Assembly (NCBI RefSeq): GCF_900102195.1
Contig: NZ_FNBE01000019.1
Location: 62,001 to 126,000, forward strand
Reading direction: 5' to 3'
From: Pseudonocardia oroxyli
GTDB taxonomy: Bacteria > Actinomycetota > Actinomycetes > Mycobacteriales > Pseudonocardiaceae
DNA: 64,000 nt
Below are positions 16,083-23,989 of the stretch, in pieces; within the stretch, counting starts at the first letter, position 1; the number at the start of each line of letters is the position of its first letter. The notes beneath the pieces are model-generated. The model ran no database searches. It worked only from the letters and a program-made list of their open reading frames with translations, and was not told where the DNA came from. Made by a program: the position numbers and the translations under genes.

Positions 16083-18032
16083 GTGTGCGGACTGCTGGGA
16101 CTGCTGACCTCTGACGGCGATGCGCCCTCCCGGGTCGAGGCGATCGCCGGGGCGCTGCGGTGCCAACGACACCGGGGCCCGGACGAGAGTGGGACCTGGC
16201 ACGACGACGACGTCGTGCTCGGCTTCAACCGCCTGTCGATCATCGACGTGGCGGGCTCCCACCAGCCGCTGCACTGGCCGCCGTCGGGCCCGGACACGGG
16301 GCGGTACACCATCGCCTTCAACGGCGAGGTCTACAACTACCTCGAGCTGCGGGCCGAGCTGGCCGAGCTGGGCGCGGAGTTCGCGACCGAGGGCGACACC
16401 GAGGCGATCGTCGCGGCCTTCCACCACTGGGGCCCCGAGGCCGTCACGCGGCTGCGCGGCATGTTCGCGTTCGCGATCTGGGACTCCGCGCGGCGGGAGC
16501 TGTTCGTCGCGCGGGACCCGTTCGGCATCAAGCCGCTGTTCCTGTCGACGGGGCCGACCGGGGTCGCGTTCGCCAGCGAGAAGAAGAGCCTGCTGGAGCT
16601 GGCCCCGGAGCTGGGCATCGGCAGCTCGGACGAGCTGGACCCGGCCGCCCTGCAGCACTACCTGATCCTGCAGTACGTCCCGGAGCCGGAGACGCTGCAT
16701 CGCGCGATCGGGCGCGTCGAGTCCGGGACGTACGCCACGGTGCGCCCGGGCGGGCAGCCCGTCGCCACCCGGTACTTCCACCCGAAGTTCGTCTCGATCC
16801 CCTCGCACACCCCGGCGAGCCCGCAGGCCGAGTCGATCGTGCACGGCGAGATCACCGAGGTGATCCGGGACTCCGTGGCCAAGCACATGCGCGCGGACGT
16901 GACGGTCGGCGCGTTCCTCTCCGGCGGCATCGACTCCACCGCGATCGCGGCGCTGGCCAAGGAGCACAACCCGGACCTGATCACCTTCACCACCGGGTTC
17001 GAGCGCGAGGGCTACTCGGAGGTCGACGTCGCCGCCGAGTCCGCCGCGGCGATCGGCGTCAAGCACGTGGTCCGCACCGTGAAGCCGGACGAGATGATGG
17101 AGGCCCTGCCGCTCATCGTCTGGTACCTCGACGACCCGGTGGCCGACCCCGCGCTCGTCCCGCTGTGGTTCATCGCCCGCGAGGCCCGCCAGCACGTCAA
17201 GGTCGTGCTGTCCGGCGAGGGGGCCGACGAGCTGTTCGGCGGCTACACGATCTACCGGGAGCCGACGTCGTTGGCCCCGTTCGAGAAGGTGCCCGGCGCC
17301 CTGCGCCCCCTCCTGGGGCGCGCGAGCAGGCGGCTGCCCGAGGGGATGCGCGGCAAGGACCTGCTGCGCCGCGGCTCGCTGGATCTCGAGGACCGCTACT
17401 ACGGAAACGCCCGGATCTTCCGGGACGACCAGCTGCACTCGATCCTGCGCCAGTACGACCCGCGCGTGTCCCACACCGACGTCACCGCGCGGCACTACGC
17501 GGAGTCCGAGAAGTGGGACCCGGTCGCGCGGATGCAGCACGTGGACCTGTTCACCTGGCTGCGCGGCGACATCCTGGTCAAGGCCGACAAGATGACCATG
17601 GCCAACTCGCTCGAGCTGCGGGTGCCGTTCCTGGACCCGGAGGTCTTCCGGATCGCCTCGTCCCTGCCGATGTCGCAGAAGATCACCGGCGGCTCGAACG
17701 GGACCACGAAGTACGCGCTGCGCGGGGCGCTGGCCTCGATCGTCCCGGCCCACGTGCTGAACCGGCGCAAGCTGGGCTTCCCGGTGCCGATCCGGCACTG
17801 GCTGCGGGACGAGATGTACTCCTGGGCGCGAGACGTCATCCGGGACTCCGGCGCGGGCCACCTGGTGGACCTGCCCGCCGTCCAGCAGATGCTCGACGCG
17901 CACCGCGAGGGGCCGGTGGACCACTCGCGCCGGATCTGGACGCTCCTGGTGTTCCTGATCTGGTACGGCATCTTCGTGGAGCGCCGCATCGAGGTGGACG
18001 TCCCGGAGCCGCACTACCCGATCCAGATCTGA
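16083..18032 (+). CDS. asnB: Asparagine synthetase (glutamine-hydrolysing)
   Basis: A 649-residue class II amidotransferase making asparagine (or amidating an analogous carboxylate) with ATP and glutamine. The GTG start places the catalytic Cys at position 2 (MCGLLGLL); the glutaminase domain has RGPDESG, FNGEVYNYLELR and EGDTEAIV. The synthetase domain shows the ATP pyrophosphatase loop FLSGGIDSTAIAAL, then LSGEGADELFGGYTIY and LRVPFLDPEVFRIA. It is divergent from ctaC and is the equivalent of M. tuberculosis Rv2201, which has also been implicated in amidation of peptidoglycan precursors. There is no clear ribosome site, and CATACT lies 8 bases upstream, so a leaderless transcript is possible. 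Confidence 0.95.
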   Translation: MCGLLGLLTSDGDAPSRVEAIAGALRCQRHRGPDESGTWHDDDVVLGFNRLSIIDVAGSHQPLHWPPSGPDTGRYTIAFNGEVYNYLELRAELAELGAEFATEGDTEAIVAAFHHWGPEAVTRLRGMFAFAIWDSARRELFVARDPFGIKPLFLSTGPTGVAFASEKKSLLELAPELGIGSSDELDPAALQHYLILQYVPEPETLHRAIGRVESGTYATVRPGGQPVATRYFHPKFVSIPSHTPASPQAESIVHGEITEVIRDSVAKHMRADVTVGAFLSGGIDSTAIAALAKEHNPDLITFTTGFEREGYSEVDVAAESAAAIGVKHVVRTVKPDEMMEALPLIVWYLDDPVADPALVPLWFIAREARQHVKVVLSGEGADELFGGYTIYREPTSLAPFEKVPGALRPLLGRASRRLPEGMRGKDLLRRGSLDLEDRYYGNARIFRDDQLHSILRQYDPRVSHTDVTARHYAESEKWDPVARMQHVDLFTWLRGDILVKADKMTMANSLELRVPFLDPEVFRIASSLPMSQKITGGSNGTTKYALRGALASIVPAHVLNRRKLGFPVPIRHWLRDEMYSWARDVIRDSGAGHLVDLPAVQQMLDAHREGPVDHSRRIWTLLVFLIWYGIFVERRIEVDVPEPHYPIQI

Positions 18033-18033
18033 T

Positions 18034-18075
18034 CGTGAGCGGCGATAGTCGCCATAGCGACTATCGCCGCTCACG
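18034..18075. terminator. Perfect 19-bp hairpin between convergent asnB and adoK (family A)
   Basis: CGTGAGCGGCGATAGTCGC (18034-18052), loop CATA, then the exact complement to 18075. It starts two bases after the asnB stop and ends next to the adoK stop, so it can act as a terminator for both. A second copy lies at 29207-29248 with a compensated base-pair change. Confidence 0.8.
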
Positions 18076-18076
18076 G

Positions 18077-19051
18077 TCAGGTGAGGGCGGCGGTGATCTC
18101 CGCGGCCGCGTCGGGGCCGTAGGCGGCCTCCAGGCGGGTGAGGGCCTGCGCGCGGTCCCAGCGCCACTCCTGCGGGCCGTCGGTCTCCAGGACGTGCACC
18201 GCCACCAGGGAGCCGAGCTGGGCGGCCCGCTCCAGGGACAGGCCCTGGGCGGTCCCGGCGAGGAAGCCCGCGCGGAACGCGTCCCCGACGCCGGTGGGGT
18301 CGACCTTCGCCGTCTCGGGCACGACGCCGACCTCGAGGGCGGTCCCGTCCCGGCCGACGATCTGCACGCCCTTCTCGCCCAGCGTGGTGATCCGGATCTC
18401 GACCTCGGCGGCGACGTCCTCGGCGGTCCAGCCGGTCTTCTTGAGCAGGAGCTCCCACTCGTAGTCGTTGGTGAGCAGGTATCGCGCGCCCGAGACGAGC
18501 CGCTTGATCTCCGGGCCCTCCATGCGGGCGAGCTGCTGCGAGGGGTCCGCGGCGAACGGGATGCCGCGGGTGCGGCACTCGTCGGTGTGCCGCAGCATCG
18601 CCTCGGGGTCGTTGGCGCCGATCAGCACCAGGTCCAGCGGGCCGACGCGGTCGGCGACGGGCTGCAGCTCGATGTCCCGGGCCCGGGACATGGCACCCGC
18701 GTAGAACGACGCGATCTGGCGCATGTCGTCGTCCGTGGTGCAGACGAAGCGCGCGGTGTGGACGTCCGGGAACACGTGCACGCCGGAGGTGTCGACGCCG
18801 TGGCGGTCCAGCCACGAGCGGTAGTCGGCGAAGTCCGCGCCCACGGCGCCGACGAGCACGGGCGACTGCCCCAGCACGCCGAGGGCGTAGGCGATGTTGC
18901 CCGCGACCCCGCCGCGCTTGATCGTCAGCTCGTCGACCAGGAAGGACAGCGAGATGCGGTCGAGCTGGTCGACCACGAGCTGGTCGGCGAACCTCCCCGG
19001 GAAGTGCATGAGGTGGTCGGTCGCGATGGATCCGGTGACGGCGATGCGCAC
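18077..19051 (-). CDS. adoK: Adenosine kinase (PfkB family, AdoK type)
   Basis: A 324-residue ribokinase-fold enzyme phosphorylating adenosine to AMP. It closely resembles what I recall of M. tuberculosis AdoK (Rv2202c): IAVTGSIATDHLMHFPGRF at the N-terminus, SLSFLVDELTIKRGGVAGNIAYALGVLG, the segment FAADPSQQLARMEG, and the PfkB signature VDPTGVGDAFRAGFLAG with the catalytic Asp. Position between asnB and erpA matches the mycobacterial order. The GTG at 19051 gives the family N-terminus directly; the frame stays open to 19129 without family-like residues. Convergent with asnB. Confidence 0.9.
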   Translation of the reverse strand: MRIAVTGSIATDHLMHFPGRFADQLVVDQLDRISLSFLVDELTIKRGGVAGNIAYALGVLGQSPVLVGAVGADFADYRSWLDRHGVDTSGVHVFPDVHTARFVCTTDDDMRQIASFYAGAMSRARDIELQPVADRVGPLDLVLIGANDPEAMLRHTDECRTRGIPFAADPSQQLARMEGPEIKRLVSGARYLLTNDYEWELLLKKTGWTAEDVAAEVEIRITTLGEKGVQIVGRDGTALEVGVVPETAKVDPTGVGDAFRAGFLAGTAQGLSLERAAQLGSLVAVHVLETDGPQEWRWDRAQALTRLEAAYGPDAAAEITAALT

Positions 19052-19113
19052 GTGAGGTGACCTTACGGCAGCGCCGAGGTTCCTTCCGCAGGCTGCTCCC
19101 GGACATGACGAAG

Positions 19114-19136
19114 CCCCCGTGCTGAGCACGGGGGCG
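19114..19136. terminator. Terminator hairpin downstream of erpA
   Basis: GCCCCCGTGC (19114-19123), loop TGA, GCACGGGGGC (19127-19136): a perfect 10-bp, all-strong stem 14 bases beyond the erpA stop and upstream of the adoK start. It most likely ends the erpA transcript and separates it from adoK, which is in the same direction. Confidence 0.75.
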
Positions 19137-19150
19137 ACGTGGGCGAAGAC

Positions 19151-19519
19151 TCAGTTGAAGCTGTCGCCGCAGGCGCAGGAACCGCCCGCGTTCGGGTTGT
19201 CGATCGTGAAGCCCTGCTTCTCGATGGTGTCGACGAAGTCGATCACCGCGCCCTGCAGGTACGGCGCGCTCATCCGGTCGACGCCCACCTTGAGACCGCT
19301 GAAGTCGCGGAACAGGTCCCCGTCCAGCGAGCGGTCGTCGAAGAAGAGCTGGTAGCGCAGGCCCGCGCAGCCTCCCGGCTGCACCGCGATCCGCAGGTGC
19401 ATGTCGTCGCGGCCCTCCTGCTCGAGCAGGGACCGCGCCTTGAGCGCCGCGGTGTCGGTCAGCTCGACGCCGTGGGTCTCGGTGGTCGACCCGGCCTCGA
19501 CGGTGTTCTCGACGGTCAT
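19151..19519 (-). CDS. erpA: A-type iron-sulfur carrier / insertion protein (ErpA/HesB-like)
   Basis: A 122-residue A-type carrier that passes Fe-S clusters to apo-proteins. The three conserved cysteines are present: C51 in GGCAGLRYQLFFDD and C115/C117 in GGSCACGDSFN. An acidic 20-residue leader (MTVENTVEAGSTTETHG) precedes the domain. It is the counterpart of Rv2204c, and LipA, an Fe-S enzyme that needs cluster insertion, lies 24 kb downstream. The ATG at 19519 has GGAGGAGTTC just before it. Confidence 0.93.
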   Translation of the reverse strand: MTVENTVEAGSTTETHGVELTDTAALKARSLLEQEGRDDMHLRIAVQPGGCAGLRYQLFFDDRSLDGDLFRDFSGLKVGVDRMSAPYLQGAVIDFVDTIEKQGFTIDNPNAGGSCACGDSFN

Positions 19520-19598
19520 GAACTCCTCCAACAACGCTCGCGGTCGAACTGTTCCCAGTGTAGGCCCTCGCGGGACATCACGTTCGCGGTGATCCGGA

Positions 19599-20723
19599 TC
19601 ACGCCCCCCACCGGCGGGCGACGTGCTCGGCCAGGGCGGCGAGGGTCCCGGCGGGGTCCGCCATCGACGCCTCCACCCCGCCCGCGTGCTCGGCGACCGC
19701 GTACGCGGCGTCCACCCCGGCCGCGGCGGCCTCCCGCCTCCCGACGGCGACCTGCCCGGCCAACACCACGCACGGTACGCCGCGTTCCGCCGCCGCCGAC
19801 GCGACGGCCGTGATGAGCTTGCCGCGCAGCGACTGCCAGTCGAAGCTGCCCTCACCGGTGATCGCGACCCCGCCCTCGGCGGCGACGGCGTCGAGCGCCT
19901 GGTCCAGGCCCAGCAGGGCCCGCACGAGCCCCGCCCCCGACTCCACGCGCGCCCCGAGCGCCAGCAGCGCGGCACCGAGCCCGCCGGCGGCACCCGCGGC
20001 GGGCTCGTCCCGGACCTCTCGGAGCAGCAGGTCCGCCCAGTGCGCCAGCGCGGCGTCCAGGGCCTCGACGGTCGCGGCGTCCGCCCCCTTCTGCGGCCCG
20101 AACACCGCCGCGGCGCCGTGCGGGCCGAGCAGGGGGTTGTCGACGTCCGAGGCGGCGACCAGCCGCAGCCCGGCGAGCGGGGACCCGGGGGGCTCGGCCA
20201 GGCGCGCCGCGCGGCCCAGTGCCCGGCCGCCCGGCGGCAGCGGCGCCCCCTCGGCGTCCAGCGGGCCGAGGCCGAGGGCGGCGTACATCCCCGCGCCGCC
20301 GTCCGTCGTCGCGGAGCCGCCGAGCCCGATCACGGCCTCCGTGCACCCCGCCTCGACCGCCCGCAGGAGCAGCTCGCCGACGCCGTGGGTCGTCACCGAG
20401 CCTGCGACCTCGGGGGTCCGCTGCGCTCGCGGCACGTGGTGCAGGCCGCAGGCGGCGGCGGACTCGACGTACGCGGTCTGCCCGACCTGCAGCCACGGCG
20501 CGGTCACGGGCGCGCCGAACGGGCCGGTGACCTGCGGTTCGTGCAGGGTCCCGCCCAGGCCCGCGTGCAGCACGTCGACGAACCCGGTGCCGCCGTCGGC
20601 CAGCGGGACCAGGTCCACCACGGCGTCCGGCACCGCGCGCCGCCACCCCTCCGCGATCGCCGCGGCGGCGGCCGGGGCGCTGAGTGTTCCGCCGAAGGAG
20701 TCCGGAGCGACGACCACGCGCAC
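19599..20723 (-). CDS. glxK: Glycerate kinase
   Basis: A 374-residue class I glycerate kinase making a phosphoglycerate from D-glycerate and ATP. Family landmarks: VVVAPDSFGGTLSAPAAAAAIAEGW, PLADGGTGFVDVL, AVIGLGGSATTDGGAGMYAALG, DVDNPLLGPHGAAAVFGPQKGA and ITGEGSFDWQSLRGK. The GTG at 20723 puts VRVVVAPDSF at the N-terminus as in relatives; a GTG 12 bases earlier is also possible. It is the equivalent of Rv2205c and is divergent from the DUF3043 gene with 34 bases between, so the two promoters must overlap. Confidence 0.92.
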   Translation of the reverse strand: MRVVVAPDSFGGTLSAPAAAAAIAEGWRRAVPDAVVDLVPLADGGTGFVDVLHAGLGGTLHEPQVTGPFGAPVTAPWLQVGQTAYVESAAACGLHHVPRAQRTPEVAGSVTTHGVGELLLRAVEAGCTEAVIGLGGSATTDGGAGMYAALGLGPLDAEGAPLPPGGRALGRAARLAEPPGSPLAGLRLVAASDVDNPLLGPHGAAAVFGPQKGADAATVEALDAALAHWADLLLREVRDEPAAGAAGGLGAALLALGARVESGAGLVRALLGLDQALDAVAAEGGVAITGEGSFDWQSLRGKLITAVASAAAERGVPCVVLAGQVAVGRREAAAAGVDAAYAVAEHAGGVEASMADPAGTLAALAEHVARRWGA

Positions 20724-20757
20724 ACCGCGCACCGTATCGCCCGTACCCTGTCGAGCT

Positions 20758-21399
20758 GTGAGGTTCCTGCGCCGTGGCGATGACGAGGCCGCGAAGACCC
20801 AGTCCGAGACGGTCGACACTGCCGTTGCGCAGAAGCCCAAGGATCCCCGCTGGACGGAGGGCAAGGGCCGGCCCACGCCGAAGCGCCGGGACGCCCAGGG
20901 CGTCAAGCGCGGTCCGGTGGCCCCGCCGCCGACCACGCAGCGGGAGGCGTCGAAGCGGGCCCGGGCCAACCGGCCGTCGAAGGACGCCCGCCGTGCCGCC
21001 GCGCTGGAGCGTCGCAAGCGGATGGACGCGGGCGACGAGCGCGTGCTCCTCCCCCGCGACCGCGGGCCGGTCAAGGCCTACATCCGAGACGTCGTGGACT
21101 CGCGGCCGCACATCATGGGCCTGTTCATGCCGCTCGCGGTGATCGTGCTGATCTCGGTGCTGCTGCCGATCCCGTCGGTGCAGCAGTACCTGAGCCTGTT
21201 CTCGCTGGTCGCGCTGGCGGTCATGGTGACCGAGGGCGTGCTGTTGGGGATGCGGACCACGAAGCAGGCGCGGGCCAAGTTCCCGAACGAGAAGATCAGC
21301 GGACTCGGCACCGGGTGGTACGCGTTCACCCGGGCCTCGCAGCTGCGCAGGCTGCGGGTGCCCAAGCCCAGGGTGCAGCGCGGCGCCACGATCTCCTGA
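20758..21399 (+). CDS. DUF3043 membrane protein
   Basis: A 213-residue protein of unknown function. The N-terminal 110 residues are hydrophilic and basic (KDPRWTEGKGRPTPKRRDAQ, REASKRARANRPSKDARRAA), followed by VKAYIRDVVDSRPHIMGLFMP, a conserved DUF3043 segment, and two transmembrane helices (LAVIVLISVLLPI; LSLFSLVALAVMVTEGVLLG). The C-terminus is again basic. Equivalent to Rv2206. The GTG at 20758 is the first in-frame start after the divergent glycerate kinase gene. cobU starts 11 bases after its stop, so an operon with the cob genes is likely. Confidence 0.88.
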   Translation: MRFLRRGDDEAAKTQSETVDTAVAQKPKDPRWTEGKGRPTPKRRDAQGVKRGPVAPPPTTQREASKRARANRPSKDARRAAALERRKRMDAGDERVLLPRDRGPVKAYIRDVVDSRPHIMGLFMPLAVIVLISVLLPIPSVQQYLSLFSLVALAVMVTEGVLLGMRTTKQARAKFPNEKISGLGTGWYAFTRASQLRRLRVPKPRVQRGATIS

Positions 21400-21410
21400 C
21401 GACCCCGCCG

Positions 21411-21926
21411 GTGCGGACCCTCGTCCTCGGCGGGACCCGGTCCGGCAAGTCGGCGCACGCGGAGGCGCTGCTGCCTGCGGACGCCCCCGTCCGCTACCTC
21501 GCCACGGCCCGCCGCTACCCGGACGACGCGGACTGGGACGCCCGCATCGCCCGCCACGTCGCCCGCAGGCCGCCGTCCTGGACGACCGTCGAGTCCCCGG
21601 ACCTGCCGGTCGAGCTCGCCCGTCCCGGTCCGGTGCTGGTCGACGACCTCGCCACCTGGGTCACCGGCCTGCTCGACGACGCCGGCGCCTGGTCCGATCC
21701 CGCGGCCACGATCGACGTGTCCCCTCTGGTGGAGGCGGTGCGCAGGTTCGCCGGGGACCGGCTCGTCCTGGTCTCCGCCGAGGTGGGGCTCGGGGTGGTG
21801 CCCCCCACCCGCGCCGGTCGGGTGTTCCGGGACGAGCTCGGCGCGCTCAACGCGGCGCTCGCCCAGGTGTGCGACGAGGTGGTGCTGCTCGTGGCGGGGC
21901 TGCCGCTGTGGTTGAAGCGGGCGTGA
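21411..21926 (+). CDS. cobU: Adenosylcobinamide kinase / adenosylcobinamide-phosphate guanylyltransferase
   Basis: A 171-residue bifunctional enzyme that phosphorylates adenosylcobinamide and transfers GMP from GTP, preparing the nucleotide loop of cobalamin. The P-loop GGTRSGKSAHAE is at the N-terminus; the later motifs VDDLATWVTGLL and VSAEVGLGVVPPTRAGRVFRDELGALNAALA are diagnostic, the last holding the conserved RDELG-LN. The GTG at 21411 places the P-loop at the usual position. It is followed by cobT and cobS in the same direction, giving the complete lower-ligand assembly set. In M. tuberculosis cobU is elsewhere, so this position is a difference. Confidence 0.93.
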   Translation: MRTLVLGGTRSGKSAHAEALLPADAPVRYLATARRYPDDADWDARIARHVARRPPSWTTVESPDLPVELARPGPVLVDDLATWVTGLLDDAGAWSDPAATIDVSPLVEAVRRFAGDRLVLVSAEVGLGVVPPTRAGRVFRDELGALNAALAQVCDEVVLLVAGLPLWLKRA

Positions 21927-21981
21927 CCCCGGTCGGTGGGCCACCGACCGGGTCCCGACGGGTGGACGGTAGGAAGGTGCC

Positions 21982-23073
21982 GTGAGCGAGAGCCCGGAGT
22001 CCCCCACCCCGACCGAGCCTGCGCCGTTCCCCCCGGTCCCCGCGCCCGATCTCGAGGCGCGCCACCAGGCCGTCGCGCGGTTGGACGGGCTGGCGATCCC
22101 GGCGGGCAGCCTCGGCGTGCTCGCCGACCTGGGACTCTGGCTGACCTCGCTGCAGGGCCGGTGCCCGCCGCGCCCGCCCGCCCGCGCCCGGGTGGTGGTC
22201 GTGGCCGCCGACCACGGGATCGCCGCGGCCGGCGTCTCGGCCTACGCCGCGGACGTCACGGCGCTGCAGGTCGCCGCCACCCTCGAGCAGTCCGCGCCGG
22301 TCGCCGTCACCGCGACGGTCGCCGGGGCGTCGGTGCGGGTGATCGACGCGGGCCTCGACCGGGATGCCGTGCTGCCGGGGCAGGACCGCTACCGGGTGCG
22401 GCGCGGCAGCGGCCGCATCGACCGCGAGGACGCGCTGAGCGACACCGAGGTCGCCGAGGGCATCCGGATCGGCCGCGCGCTCGCGGACGAGGAGGTCGAC
22501 TCCGGGGCCGACCTGCTGGTCCCCGCCTCGCTCGGGGTCGGGGCCACCACGGCGGCGTCGACGCTGGTCGCAGCCGTCACCGGGGCCGAGCCGGTCGCGG
22601 TCGTGGGCCGCGGGTCCGGGATCGGGGACGACGCCTGGATGCGCAAGGCCGCCGCCATCCGGGACGCGCTGCGCCGCGCGAAACCGCACGTCCGCGACCC
22701 GCGTGCCCTGCTGCGCACGATCGGTGGGGCGGACCTCGCCGTGCTGACCGGGTTCCTCGTGCAGGCCGCGCTGCGCCGGACCCCCGTGCTGCTCGACGGC
22801 CTGGTGGTCGGCGCGGCGGGCCTGCTCGCCGACGACCTGGCCCCCGGCGCCCACCAGTGGTGGCTCGCGGCCCAGCAGTCCCCCGAGCCCGCGATGACGC
22901 TGGTGCTGCAGAACCTGCAGCTCGTCCCGGTGCTGGACCTGCAGATCCGCCAGGGCGACGGGACCGGCGCCGTCGCCGTTCTCCCGCTCGTCCAGGCCGC
23001 CGCGCGCCTGCTCGGCGAGACGGCGAGCGCCGAGTCCAGCGGCATCGTCCCGGTCCGCGCCGTGACCGGATGA
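21982..23073 (+). CDS. cobT: Nicotinate-nucleotide-dimethylbenzimidazole phosphoribosyltransferase
   Basis: A 363-residue enzyme making alpha-ribazole phosphate from nicotinate mononucleotide and the benzimidazole base. Family landmarks: RLDGLAIPAGSLGVLADLGLWL, VVVVAADHGIAAAGVSAYA, EEVDSGADLLVPASLGVGATTAAS and the C-terminal GAVAVLPLVQAAARLL region holding the conserved acidic/Gly sequence around RQGDGTGAV. A variable acidic/Pro N-terminus (20 residues) precedes the domain. GTG at 21982 follows GGTAGGAAGGTG. Middle gene of cobU-cobT-cobS. Confidence 0.95.
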   Translation: MSESPESPTPTEPAPFPPVPAPDLEARHQAVARLDGLAIPAGSLGVLADLGLWLTSLQGRCPPRPPARARVVVVAADHGIAAAGVSAYAADVTALQVAATLEQSAPVAVTATVAGASVRVIDAGLDRDAVLPGQDRYRVRRGSGRIDREDALSDTEVAEGIRIGRALADEEVDSGADLLVPASLGVGATTAASTLVAAVTGAEPVAVVGRGSGIGDDAWMRKAAAIRDALRRAKPHVRDPRALLRTIGGADLAVLTGFLVQAALRRTPVLLDGLVVGAAGLLADDLAPGAHQWWLAAQQSPEPAMTLVLQNLQLVPVLDLQIRQGDGTGAVAVLPLVQAAARLLGETASAESSGIVPVRAVTG

Positions 23074-23176
23074 GCCCGCGCCGCGAGTCCCCCGCTCCAG
23101 CCCCGCGAGTCCCCCGTGTCGGCGAGTCGTCCGCTTCGTGCGCGAGTCCTCCCGGGCGCGCGGTGAGTAGCGCCCC
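23074..23176. repeat. GCGAGTCCCCC direct-repeat cluster before cobS (family B)
   Basis: Four copies of a GCGAGTCnyCC word at about 23082, 23105, 23122 and 23142 fill the space between cobT and cobS. The reverse-complement word (GGGACTCGCGGGG) occurs twice after cobS, at 23955-23968 and 23976-23991, so cobS is flanked by inverted sets of the same word. The same word recurs inside the RND transporter gene at about 50690-50770. Confidence 0.75.
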
Positions 23177-23914
23177 ATGAGATCGCTCGCGCTGGCGCTG
23201 AGCTGGTTGACCGTGCTGCCGGTGCGGACCGGGGCGCCGTCGGGCGGGGAGGCCGCCGGGGCGCTGCGGTGGGCGCCGGTCGTGGGCGGCGTGCTCGGAG
23301 CGTGCGCGGGGCTGCTGGTGTGGGGGCTCGGCGCTGCGGAGGTTCCCTCGCCGGCCGCCGGTCTGCTCGCGGTCGGGTTCCTCGCGCTGGCCACCCGCGG
23401 GATGCACGTCGACGGGCTCGCCGACACCGCGGACGGGCTCGGCTCCTACGGGCCGCCGGAACGGGCGCTCGCCGCGATGAAGGACGGCGGAGCGGGGCCG
23501 TTCGCCGTGGTCACGCTGCTGGTCGTGCTCGGGGCGCAGGCGGCGGGGCTCGCCTCGGTGGGCGGGGGGCGGGTCGTCGCCGCCGGGGCGCTCGCGTGCG
23601 CCGTCGGCCGGGTCGGGTTCAGCTGGGTCGCGCGCCGCGGTGTGCCTGCCGCCCGGCCGGGCGGGCTGGGCGCGTCGGTCGCCGGGTCGCAGCCGCGCTG
23701 GGTCCCGTTGGTGTGGTGGACGGTGCTCGCCGCGGCCGGCTACGCGTTCGCGGGCTGGCGGGGACCTGTCGCGGTGCTGCTGTCGGCGCTGGTGACGATC
23801 GGGCTGTCCGCCCACACGGCCCGCCGGTTCGGCGGGATGAGCGGGGACGTGCTCGGTGCGGCCGCGGAGCTGGGCACCGCGGCCACACTGCTGGTGCTGG
23901 TCACGGCGCCCTGA
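23177..23914 (+). CDS. cobS: Adenosylcobinamide-GDP ribazoletransferase (cobalamin synthase)
   Basis: A 245-residue polytopic membrane protein that joins adenosylcobinamide-GDP and alpha-ribazole to complete cobalamin. The family signature ATRGMHVDGLADTADGLGSYGPPERALAAMKDGGAGPFAVV is clear in the first half, with its Asp-rich metal site; the rest consists of hydrophobic helices ending RRFGGMSGDVLGAAAELGTAATLLVLV. Third gene of the cob set; the intergenic repeats before it do not exclude cotranscription. Equivalent to Rv2208. Confidence 0.95.
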   Translation: MRSLALALSWLTVLPVRTGAPSGGEAAGALRWAPVVGGVLGACAGLLVWGLGAAEVPSPAAGLLAVGFLALATRGMHVDGLADTADGLGSYGPPERALAAMKDGGAGPFAVVTLLVVLGAQAAGLASVGGGRVVAAGALACAVGRVGFSWVARRGVPAARPGGLGASVAGSQPRWVPLVWWTVLAAAGYAFAGWRGPVAVLLSALVTIGLSAHTARRFGGMSGDVLGAAAELGTAATLLVLVTAP

Positions 23915-23989
23915 CCACGGAGTCGGCGCTCAGCGCAGGTCGCGCACGCGAGCGCGGGACTCGCGGGGCCGGAGCGGGGACTCGCGGGG

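Noticed and set aside
16160..19060. 966-codon plus-strand frame across asnB and beyond
   Set aside because: It is a frame-shifted shadow of asnB continuing antisense to adoK; no recognisable protein content.
15984..19106. 1040-codon minus-strand frame across asnB and adoK
   Set aside because: It runs antisense to asnB and in the wrong frame of adoK; both real genes have complete family motifs.
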